From positions 3,844,001 through 3,908,000 of the forward strand of contig CADCSX010000003.1 in the NCBI GenBank assembly GCA_902805475.1: a DNA stretch of 64,000 nucleotides, given 5' to 3'. Source of the stretch: Entonaema liquescens (Eukaryota > Ascomycota > Sordariomycetes > Xylariales > Xylariaceae). The position numbers and the translations under genes were made by a program. Under the pieces are notes generated by a model, which saw only the letters and a list, made by a program, of their open reading frames with translations, did not search any database and had not been told where the DNA came from. How positions within the stretch are numbered: position 1 is the first letter of the stretch; each line of letters opens with the position of its first letter. Of the stretch, positions 1 through 11,450 are shown one piece after another.

Positions 1-2106
1 TCCGGACCCTTATCAAATATCTAGACGCAGACTTTGACGAGGTTAAAAATAGGTAAGTTACGAAAGCATTGGCCGCGCAATTGAGAATATATTTTGCTGA
101 TACGCCCATTATTAGTCTGTACCCCATGCTAGACAACGGCCTCATTACATTCGATCTTCTATGGGCTCTTTGGAAGCCAAACACACTCGCGTACACTACC
201 GTATATGGTTCGGCGGATGAACCCCGCGTCTTCAAAGTTGAAGTTGCAGAAAAACACTACAGTATTGTGAAGGGCGAGTTCTACTATGTAGAAGGCAAAG
301 TAAGTCACTAGTTGCGAAGCGTTAGAAACCATAGACCCTATTGCTAATATTAAAGTATAGTACTTCGAATACGACGGCAAGCAATTCGGATACGGCAACA
401 TGTCCGAAGAGATACCCGAGTTTCGCGGTGCTCGTAAGATCACCAGCTTGAGTTGTTATCCTCTCGAATACCACAAGGAGAAATCTCAGCTGCGCAAAAC
501 CCTTATCGAGCGTGGCAAGAAATTCGTTAGTCTTAGTGGCGTGCACTATAAGAGTCACCAAGGCATGGCCTATATGAAGAAAAAGAAGGCCGTAATGAAG
601 GTCAACATTAATGGTCGGATCATGGTTGATCCAGCTATTTATCGCCGCATAAACCCCAACTATCCGGTCTCCCTCGTGCGGCCTAAGGATCATGACGTTC
701 TCAGTGAGGATGAGGATAGTTGTGGTGAACATTGTAGTCGTGATTCAGAAGATGATTCATGGGGTAGTGGCGATGCCGACCTCGAAGGCGTTGACGGAGA
801 CAGCAGCGACAAGATCAAATTTGTGACCAAAGTGTATAAAGATAGTAGGGGGAATGTGCGCACTGTGCGTGTTCCTAAGGATTTCTTCGACACAGAAATG
901 CCAAAAGAGAAGCTCGATCAAGTTCCTAGCCAAGGAAAGGAAGGTGAAGACGAGGTTACTAAAAACGGCGAGACTGTTACTGGGAAAGGTGGCAGTGATA
1001 ATACTCCACCAGTTTATACCGACGAGGAATACCTCATTGCTTCGCCCGTCGTCTTAGGATTCGCCTTTGACGAGAAGCTTTGGCTAGAATTTACGGTGTC
1101 CGGCATTAAGGAGATTTCATGGAACGAGCACGCTTATGACTCATTGGTACTTCAAGCCAACACCAAGGAAATCGTTAGGGTAAGTGATGAAGCTTTTTCT
1201 TTTCCCTTCCCTTTATTTATCATTACATAAACACCGTTATGTGCCCAAGCTGGCTTTTGGAGTTGTCGAAATATCCGCTAACTTGGAACTTTAAGGCTCT
1301 TGTGGAATCCCATAAGTATCACCCGGCCGCTAGCATTGACGATGTCATCCAGGGCAAGGGCAAGGGATTGGTAGCTGTCCTTCATGGACCCCCTGGTACA
1401 GGCAAGACGTTGACAGCGGAGGGTATAAGCGAGCTTCTCAAATGTCCCTTATACATGGTATCAGCCGGCGACCTCGGAACGGACTCACGGATCCTCGAAG
1501 CGGAACTCCAGAAAATCCTCGACATCTGCCATGCTTGGGGTGCCATTCTCCTACTTGACGAGGCTGATGTATTCCTAGAAAAGCGTAATATGCATGACAT
1601 CCACCGGAACGCGCTCGTTAGTATCTTCCTCCGGCAATTGGAGTACTTCCAAGGCATATTGTTCCTTACTACGAATCGTGTTGAGGTATGTATTCTTTGG
1701 ACCCATCTTTGGCCGCATCGTATGAAAGGGAACTAATGCTCGATTTTACCATTTGCAGACTTTTGATGACGCTTTCCAGTCCCGAATCCATATCGCGTTG
1801 CGTTATGATGATTTGGACTTGAAGGCGAAGAAAGCTATATTCAAAATTTTCATCGAACGTGCTCGAGTAGTCGCAGGTATTGACTTAATGCCGTTCGACG
1901 AAGATGACTACACAAGCTTAGCACGCCACAATCTGAACGGTCGACAAATCAAGAACACGGTTGGCACCGCCCAGGCCCTTGCCGTCAATAAAGGCGAACC
2001 CCTCAGTATGCGTCACATTCGCGAGGTCCTCAATGTTCAGCAAAACTTCGAACAAGACCTGAAAGGTGGTACCGGATATACGGATGCCATGCGTAGTTAC
2101 TTTTAG
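1..2106 (+). CDS. AAA+ ATPase with fungal DUF7025-like N-terminal region (5' end outside window)
   Basis: The model has five exons: <1-52, 116-299, 361-1179, 1296-1685 and 1759-2106. The frame stays open across all four introns (for example GTAAGT at 300 and 1180, branch point CGCTAAC before 1295). The order of motifs is a DUF7025-like segment (LLWALWKPN, then FVSLSGVHYKSHQG), an acidic low-complexity linker around 690-1010, and an AAA+ core. The core has Walker A GPPGTGKT near 1390, Walker B ILLLDEAD near 1550, and a sensor-like LFLTTNR before the last intron. This arrangement is that of the large fungal AAA family distantly related to Bcs1 and other chaperone-type ATPases; its substrate is generally unknown. 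It probably hydrolyses ATP to remodel a protein partner. The start codon lies upstream of the window, so the true length is unknown. The ATPase assignment is firm; the cellular role is not. Confidence 0.9.
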
Positions 2107-2839
2107 TTCAAGAAGAGCAGGCCAATTGAATAGGCCGTCTCCGGTAGAGAGAGAAAGGAGAGGTAAGCCTACCTTAGTTAGGTAGGTTTACTCACTCAGA
2201 TCAATCCTGACGAGACAGAGCAAACAGCTTAGCCAGTCGATAGAACAGCACAGCGTTTTCTAATATGCAATTACCGGACAGGGCACGATGGTATGTGGAG
2301 ATTAGAGTGTGAGGCTGTGGACCAAAAACGCGTTCTAAAACGATTCGGAGCAGCTTTCATTCCAAGTCGGATATGTTTTCCATGGTCTTTTGTTAATACC
2401 TTCCTTTCGCCTAGATAGTTTTCCTCTGTATAGTCTCATTACAGGTTATTTTTACTTGTCGGTATTATCTATCAGCGAGCATTACGGGAGAAGAGACAAG
2501 GGTCTCGACCTTTTTAGACGTTCAATCATCAGCTCTCTTGTAAAATAGAATGGCAATACAAAGCGTGTTATGGTGTGTAAATCACGGTCTAGTGAAGGTA
2601 CCAATATAATATATATCATGAAAACATACAAGGTGAATTGGGCATATATTATTAATACGAGCTAGTACAATAATTGAAGAAAAAACACGTTCACTGAAGC
2701 AAGAGTTATATTTGTTTAACAAATGCTAAAATGCCGAAAATGCCATGGTATCGTAGGCCTTGTGGTATATTGAGTACCAAGCCCTTCCTTTGTGAACGCC
2801 GACCCCGATATAATTAGATATCAATCTTAAAGCAAGTAA
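2107..2839. other. Intergenic, convergent 3' ends of AAA ATPase and rpc31 genes
   Basis: No coding region is supported here. It holds the 3' untranslated parts of the two converging genes, and a 12 bp-stem hairpin at 2163-2191 listed separately. The stretch 2400-2830 becomes AT-rich, as expected for 3' ends. Confidence 0.6.
2163..2191. repeat. Imperfect palindrome, 12 bp arms, 57 bp after the AAA ATPase stop
   Basis: GTAAGCCTACCT (2163-2174) pairs with AGGTAGGTTTAC (2180-2191) around a 5 nt loop, with a single G.T wobble. It may lie in the 3' untranslated region of the ATPase gene. No function can be read from sequence. Confidence 0.5.
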
Positions 2840-3867
2840 TTAAAAATCCATGGCGCTTTCCCCAACGCCTTCATCCTCCCCGTAATCATCGTTGTCTCCC
2901 GCATCGAAATAAGCCTCCGCGTCGTAGTCTCCGCCCTCATCATCGCCGTAGTCGTCATCTTCCTGCGACATTTCTTCCTCTTCGTCGAGGTCCACGTCCT
3001 CGGCGTTCCCGGCATCCTCATTGTCTCCATCTTTAATCGCGGCCTCGATGCGGGCCTTGCGCTCCTCCTCGGTCTCGTCCTCGTGCTGCTTCCTGCGCAG
3101 ACCGTCCGCCCCGAGACCCTCGTCGTCGCTAGCGAAGGGGTCGTCCGTACCGTCGTTGACGACTACGGCCTTGCGCTTGAGGCCCCTCTTCCCTTGTAGT
3201 GACGTCTTGCTACCGTTGCTCCCGAGGAACCCGCCCCTGGGCCCCCCGGCGTCCTTGCCGTCGAGCGTGGCCCACAGCTCCTCGGGGAACAGGGCGCGAA
3301 CGTAGCCGTGGCTATGGCCGCGGGCCTTGAGGTCGGGCAGGGTGCGGGACTCGTCGGCGAACTTGTGGCTGTACATGGGGACGGCCTGGAAGGGGTCGAG
3401 GGTGGCGCGGTTCTTGACGGCGAAGCGCGCGTTGATCTGCGGCTGGCCGTAGGCGCGGCGCACGGGGTCGCCGGGCTTCGAGGTGGCGGCGTCGCCACCG
3501 GTGGTGCTGGCCAGGTGCCTGTGGGTGTAGAACGGGGTGCTGTGGAAGGCGCGGCGGAATGCGACGAAGGACGCGACGGCGCGGGATTCGGAAGCGTCGA
3601 GGGGAGGGGCTATGGGAGGGTTGTAGGATTTCTATAAAGAAGAGAATAGCGATGTTAATGTTACGCTCAATGTATTGGTTTAGGCTTCAAAGGGATAAGT
3701 ATTTTATTTTGTTTACTTACCGGATATGTGTCTTGGGGTTTCTCGTTAAACATTAGTCCAGGCTCGTCGGCGCCTGGCATGCCTTGCGGCGCGGCCTTGC
3801 GACCGGCTGCGAAGCCGCCTCGACCACCACGGCCTCCTCTCCCCCCTCTACCACCGCGACCTGACAT
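2840..3867 (-). CDS. RPC31: DNA-directed RNA polymerase III subunit RPC31 (RPC7-like)
   Basis: Exon 1 runs 3867-3721 and exon 2 3631-2840, with a 89 bp intron (GTAAGT donor, TATAG acceptor), giving 312 residues. The protein starts with an RGG-repeat stretch (residues 3-18), has a conserved middle with ALFPEELWATLDG, and ends in a long Asp/Glu tail with AEAYFDAGDNDDYGEDE. The RG-rich start, the FP-EL motif and a tail with AE-YF-G-DDDYG are the shared layout of yeast Rpc31 and human RPC7. This subunit belongs to the Rpc82/34/31 trimer that Pol III uses for promoter recognition and initiation of tRNA and 5S rRNA genes in the nucleus. The second exon is clearly GC-richer than the rest of the window. 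The start is the ATG directly before the RGG repeats. Assignment is confident. Confidence 0.88.
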
Positions 3868-4327
3868 TATGGTTCGTATGACGACCCCTTCCTAGGGGGA
3901 TTGTTGGGTTGGTAGAAATAGGGATTTGTCGGCGAGGATTGGAAATAAAAATATGACTGTTTTAGAAAAGACGATTTTAGAATTGAGCTCTCAAAATTTC
4001 GGCGGGGACTTGGTGGGGTCCAAGTACTAAGGTACTTGTAAGTATTGATGTATTGTGGGTTACATGTAAGCTGTGCCATAGCTAGATCTGCCCCGCGTTT
4101 GTTCTGTAGCTCCTAACTATTATGGCCCCGCCCCCACCATAGCTTTCTTTCAGATCCGGTCTTTAGGCCCTGTTAAGGGTTCAACCTTCAACCTTCAACC
4201 TTCAACCTTATTAATACTACGCGTCGTTTGACTGCCTAGACTTATATGACATTCCCATATACACTGATATTCTCCCCTCCCCATTTGCAATAATTCCAGT
4301 GAAACTTTATTAGACCACAAGGCTACC
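3868..4327. promoter_or_regulatory. Divergent promoter region between rpc31 and the HSM3-like gene
   Basis: These 460 bp separate two divergently transcribed genes and presumably hold both promoters. Visible structure is a 7 bp tandem repeat (TTCAACC) near 4180-4207. I see no canonical TATA box that I would call. Confidence 0.5.
4180..4207. repeat. TTCAACC tandem repeat, four copies
   Basis: Four consecutive TTCAACC units lie about 120 bp upstream of the HSM3-like start codon. It may be a neutral minisatellite or part of the promoter. Confidence 0.8.
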
Positions 4328-5452
4328 ATGAGCCGTATCGCTGTTAAAATGGATACAGATACAATCCCAGTTACCGGTGTCGAAGAGCTAGAGAAGCATC
4401 TAGATGAGCTCATCGCAGATCCGAACCTAGAACCGACTCTTAAGCTATTCGACCATGTGGAACTTCAACTCACTGGTAAGTGTACCTAAATAGTTAGACA
4501 AAATGATTAACTAACACAATCAATAGATGCCAATATACCACCTCTCATTCCAAGGCTCCTCCCTAAAATCACCGAGATCCTCAAGCAGTACCAGCAGGAC
4601 CCGAAAATTCTATGTAGCTTAGCTATCAAGCTCCTTGGCCCCCTTACCTTCACCCAGATACTATCTCTAGCTTCAGAAGAAGCTTTGATACAAGCTCTAC
4701 GATCTCCTGCGCCCTCGGCAAATATTCTTGCCATGACCGTACTTGAGAAAGCAGCTAGGTCACCCGGTGATGCCGCCATTCTCGCCATGATGAACAACAT
4801 CATCACAAACTTCCTAACACAGTGGCTAAGTGCGCCACAAGTAGAAGTCGGTGAGAAAGGATCCAGGGTTTTAGGGGATCTTCTAGATGTTGACTGCGAT
4901 ACTCGACCACCTGATGGATTATCAGTAAACGGCATGGAAATCGCTATCAGGAAGCCACCCGGTCAAGGGCTGTTGTGGCGGAGAATTTTCTATGATCGCG
5001 ACATATATGATCTCATATTATCCCTTTGCACAAACCATCCCCTCGGTATTCAGCAACAGTCACTCGCTCAAGGTCGTTTACTCCGTGTCTTGCCTCGTCT
5101 GGCGGCTTTGAACTTCCGTGCTGTCACTTGGACCGATTTCACCGACTTGAACCAGAAGTATGCCAATTCCGAGAGCAATGGTGGTCTTTTGCATTTTGCT
5201 GCGCTCTCCATGATCGATAAAAAGGACATGCTAGTACATCTCAACCTCATTGATTTCTTCGAAGCTCTCATCAGTATTCAACGCATCACGCCGTTTTCTA
5301 CCCACAAGATTGACACCCTTAAAAGTCTTGTAAGAGATGCTACCGTACAGGATAACGCCCTGAAGGCGGCAATTCTAACCTTACCTGAGCGAACGGTGCC
5401 CGAAGAAGCTGATGACTTGCGTCAGTTTATTCAAGAGATCTTGAATTCTTGA
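4328..5452 (+). CDS. Hsm3/PSMD5-like protein (candidate 26S proteasome assembly chaperone)
   Basis: Exon 1 is 4328-4475 and exon 2 4527-5452; the intron is 51 bp with GTAAGT donor and CTAAC branch point. The 357-residue product is mostly alpha-helical and leucine-rich, with repeating helix pairs in the style of ARM/HEAT repeats (for example PLIPRLLPKITEIL, then FLTQWLSAPQVEVGEKG). In wording and layout it recalls the fungal family annotated as Hsm3 N-terminal domain, related to mammalian PSMD5. Hsm3 helps assemble the Rpt ATPase base of the proteasome; an older link to mismatch repair gave it its name. At 357 residues it is shorter than yeast Hsm3 (about 480), so the C-terminal repeats may be missing or diverged. 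Another ARM-repeat protein remains possible. The ATG at 4328 is the first in frame before the splice donor. Confidence 0.6.
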
Positions 5453-5831
5453 TGGATCCAAACCTTTTGGTTCTTACTGCTTCCGATATTTAGGATCAGT
5501 AAGACGAGTAGTGTTATAGCTTGAAGAATATATCTATGAGATCAGACCTGCGATGTAAGCCCCCCTGTGTTCTACTTATTTCAGTGTGCAAAGCCAAGCC
5601 TGATAAACTGCCTAGTGTTCGAACTTATGATATCCCACATTTTCTCTTTAGAACTATGTCTGGAGTAATGGATATAATATACCTTGTTGCTTATCCCCGT
5701 TCCTAGGTCGTATTTGCCTTAACGAAAAGGGGGAAACGCTCCATAAATTGAGTGACGATAACCGATTGCCCAAATTCTTTTACTCCTCTTGCCATTGACC
5801 CACGTATAAGTCTAATTCTTCGTGTGTTCCG
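5453..5831. other. Intergenic, convergent 3' ends
   Basis: These 379 bp lie between the stop codons of two converging genes. I see no gene, RNA or repeat in them beyond presumed 3' untranslated sequence. Confidence 0.5.
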
Positions 5832-7667
5832 CTAGCTCCGGCAACCCAACCCGCAGATTTCGATGGTTATATCCCGGCTCTTAATAAATGGCAGACGACC
5901 AGTGTATCCCTTCAAGTTAGCCATTATAGTCGCGTCTATCCACCGGCCCACCGGTGGCGGCCTTCTATAGTACTCCAGATCTCCTAAACTTCTCATGCAG
6001 AACTCTCGCTCTTCTTCGCTCGCCGATTCGTAGGAAAATACTAGCGCAGCTGTGTATTCGATGGCGAGCGGTATCTGCGCGCTCATCCAAACATAACTCA
6101 TCCATATCCTTTTGCTGTACTCCCTGCACCGCTTCATCACACTCGGGTTATAATTTTCCAAGACAAGGTTCGCCTCTTGTAGAGTTCGATAAACGATGAT
6201 GCTGTACATGGCGTGAGTGTAGAACAGTTTTGCTGTGTCGATGTCGCGAAATTGGTAACACGTCGAGAATAAGTCCGGGTTTAGGGAATTCTCTATCTCA
6301 ATTATATCCCCTGACTCCATCAGCGAGTTTAATGTTGTTTCATTCTCATGCTCCAAGTACTCTATAACCGGTGTGGCTCTTAGTACCAGCTCAGCTGCAG
6401 TCATAGTGTCCGAAGGGTCTTGACACAGCGCGCGGACAAGTCTCACTAAGGTCGGCCACACCGTCATCTCGACCCATAAACAGTACATGGCTTTGAGAAC
6501 AGGTCTCGTTGTATAGGCATCTATGGCCCTTCTGAAAGCTACTGCCCACTCGGGGCGCATGAAAGCGCAGTCTCTCCCCAGACGTACGTCTTCTTGTAGC
6601 TAAAGACCCATTAGCGCCTGTTATAATTTAACATGATTCGGATAACTCAACTTACAATGTTGAAAAAGCTGTCGAACGTAGCATGAAGTCCCAGTTCATC
6701 AAAACTTTGCCAGGGACCTCCTTTACTGATGACAGCCGTCAGTCCGGCGGCATGACGTTCTTGGTTTGCGCCCCGCTCGAAATCGTAAGTGAACTAGTTA
6801 CCACATAACGAGTATTAGTCGAACTGCTGACGGGGGTTTATAGTTGCCTTTACGGGAACAACGACAAACTCACCTCGAGCTTTTGGAGCAGCCATTGTGC
6901 TGCTATCGTATCTGTCACCAAGTCCTGCCCTGGCTCTTGGAGGGCCTTCCGTAGACTCCCCAAAGCTTGCGTATGCAGTCGTAAATCCAACCACGACTCT
7001 GGCGATAGCGTAACCCGTTGACTGTTAGCCCAGGACGCGACTACCAACTTGACGGTGTCTCGTAATACAGGGCTTTCGGTCCCTAATCTCCGCGGTACCA
7101 TCCATATCGAAGGGCCCCAAATTAGCATATCGCGACCGGTCCCCGACGCAGATTCTAGGCAATACACTAATTGTGCAGCGAGTCGATCCGAAGCACACAT
7201 AGGTGGCGATGGCGTCGGCGACGGCGTTGGAGACGGTGTAGACCGATTACATTTAGCGTTCCGGAGACGATGTGGACGTGTAAGCCGCATCCGGTGGAAC
7301 GTGCCGGGACCCATAGCCGCGGTGTACTCCTTCATATCGACGATCATTGTGCCGCCTGGGCTGTCGCCCCGCGCCGGCTGGCTTTGAATCTGGTTGCCGT
7401 CGTCGGATCCCCCACTGGTGCTATCCGAGTTGGTTGTTGATTCGTTATGGCAGCCATTCACCACGAACTTATAATTGTTCCGTGCTCCGGAGCAGACCTT
7501 GCCGGCCCGTGTACATGCACCGCACGTTGGCCAGTTCTCATCACACTATTCGGAGATATTAGTTCTAGTAGGTGGAGATAGGGGAAGCGGGATAGATCTA
7601 GACGACTTACTTTCGTCTTTCGTAGTTTGCAGAACGTGCAACGATTACTTTTCGGTATCCCGACCAT
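5832..7667 (-). CDS. Zn(II)2Cys6 transcription factor (Fungal_trans_2-like)
   Basis: There are four exons: 7667-7611, 7545-6874, 6793-6656 and 6599-5832, giving 544 residues. The first intron splits the zinc cluster; joining the exons gives six cysteines at residues 10, 13, 20, 27, 30 and 37 with spacing C-x2-C-x6-C-x6-C-x2-C-x6-C. That is a complete binuclear cluster that binds DNA. A Ser/Thr/Pro-rich linker with a repeated SPTP motif follows. The rest is a helical effector region of the type seen in the fungal DUF3468/Fungal_trans_2 family (HAAGLTAVISKGGPWQSFDELG, FMRPEWAVAFRRAIDAY). It is a nuclear regulator with unknown targets; neighbours do not suggest a pathway. A second in-frame ATG six bases upstream (7673) is equally possible as start. 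Confidence 0.88.
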
Positions 7668-10600
7668 GGTCAAAACAGCTGGCTTGATTCGTGTGGGAGG
7701 ATACCAATGCGCCGGTTATGCGACACACCTTAGACAGTCACTTTGGCTTGGGTGTTCGTGTTCGTACTTGGTGTGGTAGCGTAACGTTGTATTCGAGGAG
7801 ATGTATCACATCAACATTCCGACTCGGAGAGGTCTGTCGTTTATTAAGCACACCAAGATATCTAGATCTCCAAATAGGGAGAGTCGTATCTGATGCTATG
7901 TTACGTAGTTGCTTCAGCTCGAATCCCCTGGCTAGTGGCCTAGTAGATATTAACGGAGGATCTTCAATCCCAGTAGCCACGATACGAGGCACGCCGTCAG
8001 GGGTTGAAGTAAGGTACAGCCCGATAAATTTGGGGCTCTGCAGCCGGCCGTCCCTGGATGGCGGTCAGGCTCAGGGACCCGATTCCTTTGCCCCCACGTC
8101 CGAGTCAACTTCAGTCAAGCTCAGCTGATCTAGACTGAGCCCTAACTTGTTCGTTGATGATGTAAGGAAGCTTCTTGATGATTGATTCAGTACTGAATAG
8201 AGCCCCTTAAAGCGGCGGCTATAGAGCCTTGAAAACTCCGTTACTCGCCAGTCGGGGCTGAGTAATTTAAATATGGGATGAGAGCTTTAGGCAGCGGAAT
8301 TCATCCGAACTGTAACGCGTCATGACAAACTCCTCTTATCGGGGAGCTGAGTCGTGAGGGAGTATTAAATGAAGGCTTTGCTTCCAGGTCACTACAAAGG
8401 TCCCATTCCTTTCCGGTGGGGATCAACAACACCTTCCAAAGTCTACCACACGTTCTCACGTAATCACTTAGTTTTATATGCAGCAGTTACGTAGCTGTGT
8501 ATATCTTGGACTGTGCCGTGGTAAGGCTGACTAGGTGTCCCGACACGCGGGCTCCAGCTCAGGGGCAAGGGGGAAGAGGCTTTTATTCTTTAAACGAGGA
8601 CCTCGGATATGACCGGACTGTGGCTTTGAGAATAATGACTTGTACAATATAGTGAACATGACAGGATCGACATGTCTAAGATGCTAAGATTCTGAGTATC
8701 ATCGATATCCAGGGCGTAGTGTGTATATGCATCCATAGCTTATTTTATCTCCTCCCTATAACTAATTCTAGTCGAAGCATTCTAGAAACTGACGATAGCA
8801 TGTATTCATTGGTATTCGACTTCCTGTTGAGGAAAGGAGTAGCAGAACTGCCGATGGCTTAGAGGAAAGAAGCGGATTCTCCTTGGGGTAGGAATTGGCC
8901 AATGAGAAGGCAAACGCAACAACGTCCCCGAAGAGGAAATTTATACACATGCTTCGACCCTTGCGTAGACTCTGATTGGCTCTCTTAAGCCAATCATGTA
9001 ACTCGGAGGACATTCGTCTCCAAGGTTTCCATATAATTGGTACAAGACATACGAATAGAAGCAATGAAGGGGGGACTGCTGGTGTGACATCACAAGAAAT
9101 AATTAATCGGTATCGTGGAGCAGCTAGGGTAAGATATGTATAGCACATTATACATAACGATGCAAATTCCCTTACCCTTTTCGGAACATTAACGCGGTAG
9201 ACGCACTGTCGTATTTCCGCGGCCAGATTCTTCTCGATTAGAGATAGGTAGACGCCAAAGAGACAAAGGATTCGAGAATGTGTTACTATTTAGAAGTAAC
9301 TTTCGAATAGCCTATCACTTAACTCGCCTTCCTCTATATCAGACTTTGTTGAAGTCTTGTACTACCCATTATTTGTTTTGAGGGTTGCGTTGCAGCGCCC
9401 CTGTCTTAGATAAACACAACGAAACGCAACGCAACTCAACGTCTACTAGTGAACAATACAGCTACGCCCTCCGCCAGTTCGCCGGTTAGTCTTAACATAA
9501 GCACACGTGCCTTGGTTCCCGCGTAAACAGGACATCGTCTACCAATAGACATCCCAAATATACGGTGATTTATTTTCCCGTTTCCGTCTACATGAAGCAT
9601 CTGTCACTTATCACACTTTGCTACCTTGTTAACTCAAATCATGTACAGTATGAAGATAAGCAAGCGAGGGAGTAATCCGGGATCCTATCCAATAATAATA
9701 AACTCCGGTCGAAGAGTCTACCCTCCGATATCTCGGTGTCTGAAGTCTCCGGTTGTTCAGCGTCTAGATGCATAATTTTTATATCACATGAAATAATGCC
9801 CCTCAGCTACAAAATACTGTTGCTCATTCGTCAAGCAATTCATGTATTCGCATCACATCGCTTAGCAGCCCTACAGGATGAGACCAAATACAAACGGACA
9901 CCGGTCGAACACCACGCTAGACTTAGACGAGATCCCATTTCATTCGGCATGACTTCCAGGCTCTGATATACTGTTCTCCTATTTGCTTCTCACCTGATAT
10001 TTTAGCATTTCGTGATATTAGGTAACCATGGTCCGCGCATATCGCAATCTCTTGCAAGCCCATGCGGTCATGCCATGGCTGTATAGGGCTATAAAACATG
10101 TCCCACAACAAGACTCCCCTTTCATAACTGCCTAAACACCTATCTATAAGCAAGAAACAAAGAAAGAGTAAGCTATCGCCGAAAAAGAAGTCACTAGGAG
10201 AAGAATCCGGGGCCACTCTCCGCCGATAGAGAACTTGGATCGAGAACCTCATACCGTCAACTTCGGTGAGATAAAGCACTCTACAATGTAAGCATTTCGG
10301 CCCCGTAGACGACGCGAGGTCGCACCAAGTATTTTCTCCGGCAGCGACAGAGCGAATAATGAGAGACGGAGGGCGAGGAATTGATAAGCAATAACAGCGT
10401 AGTCTAAGGTCTTCCATAATCTTTAACGATATTTAAAACACGCGGACGAATTCCGCATATCCTTTGTGTAACTCATTAACCCTCTTTCGCTCTTCGCGGA
10501 CTCCCTACTTGGTTCCCCTGACTCTTAACTCCGCACACTTTCCTATATAGCTTTGGGATATAGTTAATACAACGGAGCACAGCCCATGCTACACCTGATA

Positions 10601-11450
10601 CGGTTCTACATATCTAAGAAAAGAATAAGGAACCTACGTGTACGTGTAAGAACCATGGAAGATGAGGAGGAATACTCCCCTAGCGTACGTATAGAAATAC
10701 TAAAAACTTTATAAGAGATAAATATATATAGTCTGGAGCCGACCGGGGGTTAACGAGCCAATCGGTACGCGGGGGTCTTCCAAGACAGTAATCAGAATGC
10801 TTACTAGAAACGCCGTTAACCTGCACGGAGGCAAGACAAAGCTTGTTTGAAGGGCTCACGGTGACGTGCAGGAGTCTATTATGGGTTGGTGTTCCAGAGA
10901 CCTGCCTCTAGATATTACACATCTGCCCTTGGCGCCTGGGCATGTACGATCTAAATATTACGTGCGCCAGAAAGAGAATTACAAGAAGGCCGAAATAGAC
11001 TACATAATATTTGTCAACATGGACTTCCAGATTGGGAATCTAATTGCGGCTTCAAATCTGCCTAGTTAGGTCAGCACTCGATATACTTAGACGCGAGGCC
11101 TCACTCATCTCATCTTCTTCCGCGAGCAAAATACGCTTAAATTGTACAATACGAGACATCACTGCTAAAACAAAGCGAGGATGTACTGTGTACCTACATA
11201 CGCCAAAAAAGACATCAAGAAGAAAACAAAATTGTATCTATCATACAAGAGCCTAGCTTGCTTGTAATGGACCCTTCCGCCCAAAACCGAACACCAGATG
11301 TGACCGTAGTCTTCTATTAATCGCGTTCATTTTTGTTCCAATACCCCTTTTATGACAAATCAATACCCACGACGGCTTCGCTCCCATCGCGTTTTGGTAA
11401 ATGCCGAATGACCGCTAATAATTAGCGCCGTAACAAAGTTGACCTACATT
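7668..11450. other. 3.8 kb without a supported gene
   Basis: Base composition is ordinary, not RIP-like. The longest open frames (7691-8128 on +, 8768-9148 and 9923-10417 on -) encode no motif I recognise and show no convincing splice partners. A short imperfect inverted repeat sits at 9382-9437. The region may hold a decayed gene, an RNA gene or simply long regulatory sequence; the right end is the 3' flank of sec7. Confidence 0.5.
9382..9437. repeat. Short inverted repeat, 12 bp arms with one mismatch
   Basis: GGGTTGCGTTGC at 9382-9393 faces GCAACGCAACTC at 9426-9437 across a 32 bp spacer. No target duplication is obvious, so I do not call it a transposon. Confidence 0.5.

Noticed and set aside
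7691..8128. 145-residue open frame on the plus strand upstream of the first Zn2Cys6 gene
   Set aside because: Low-information translation with no motif; it lies in the promoter side of a divergent gene and has a shadow frame on the other strand.
8768..9148. 126-residue open frame on the minus strand
   Set aside because: Hydrophobic stretches but no recognisable family and no splicing context.
9923..10417. 164-residue open frame on the minus strand
   Set aside because: No domain, no coding-like pattern and no splice partners; plausible by chance in a long gene-free stretch.
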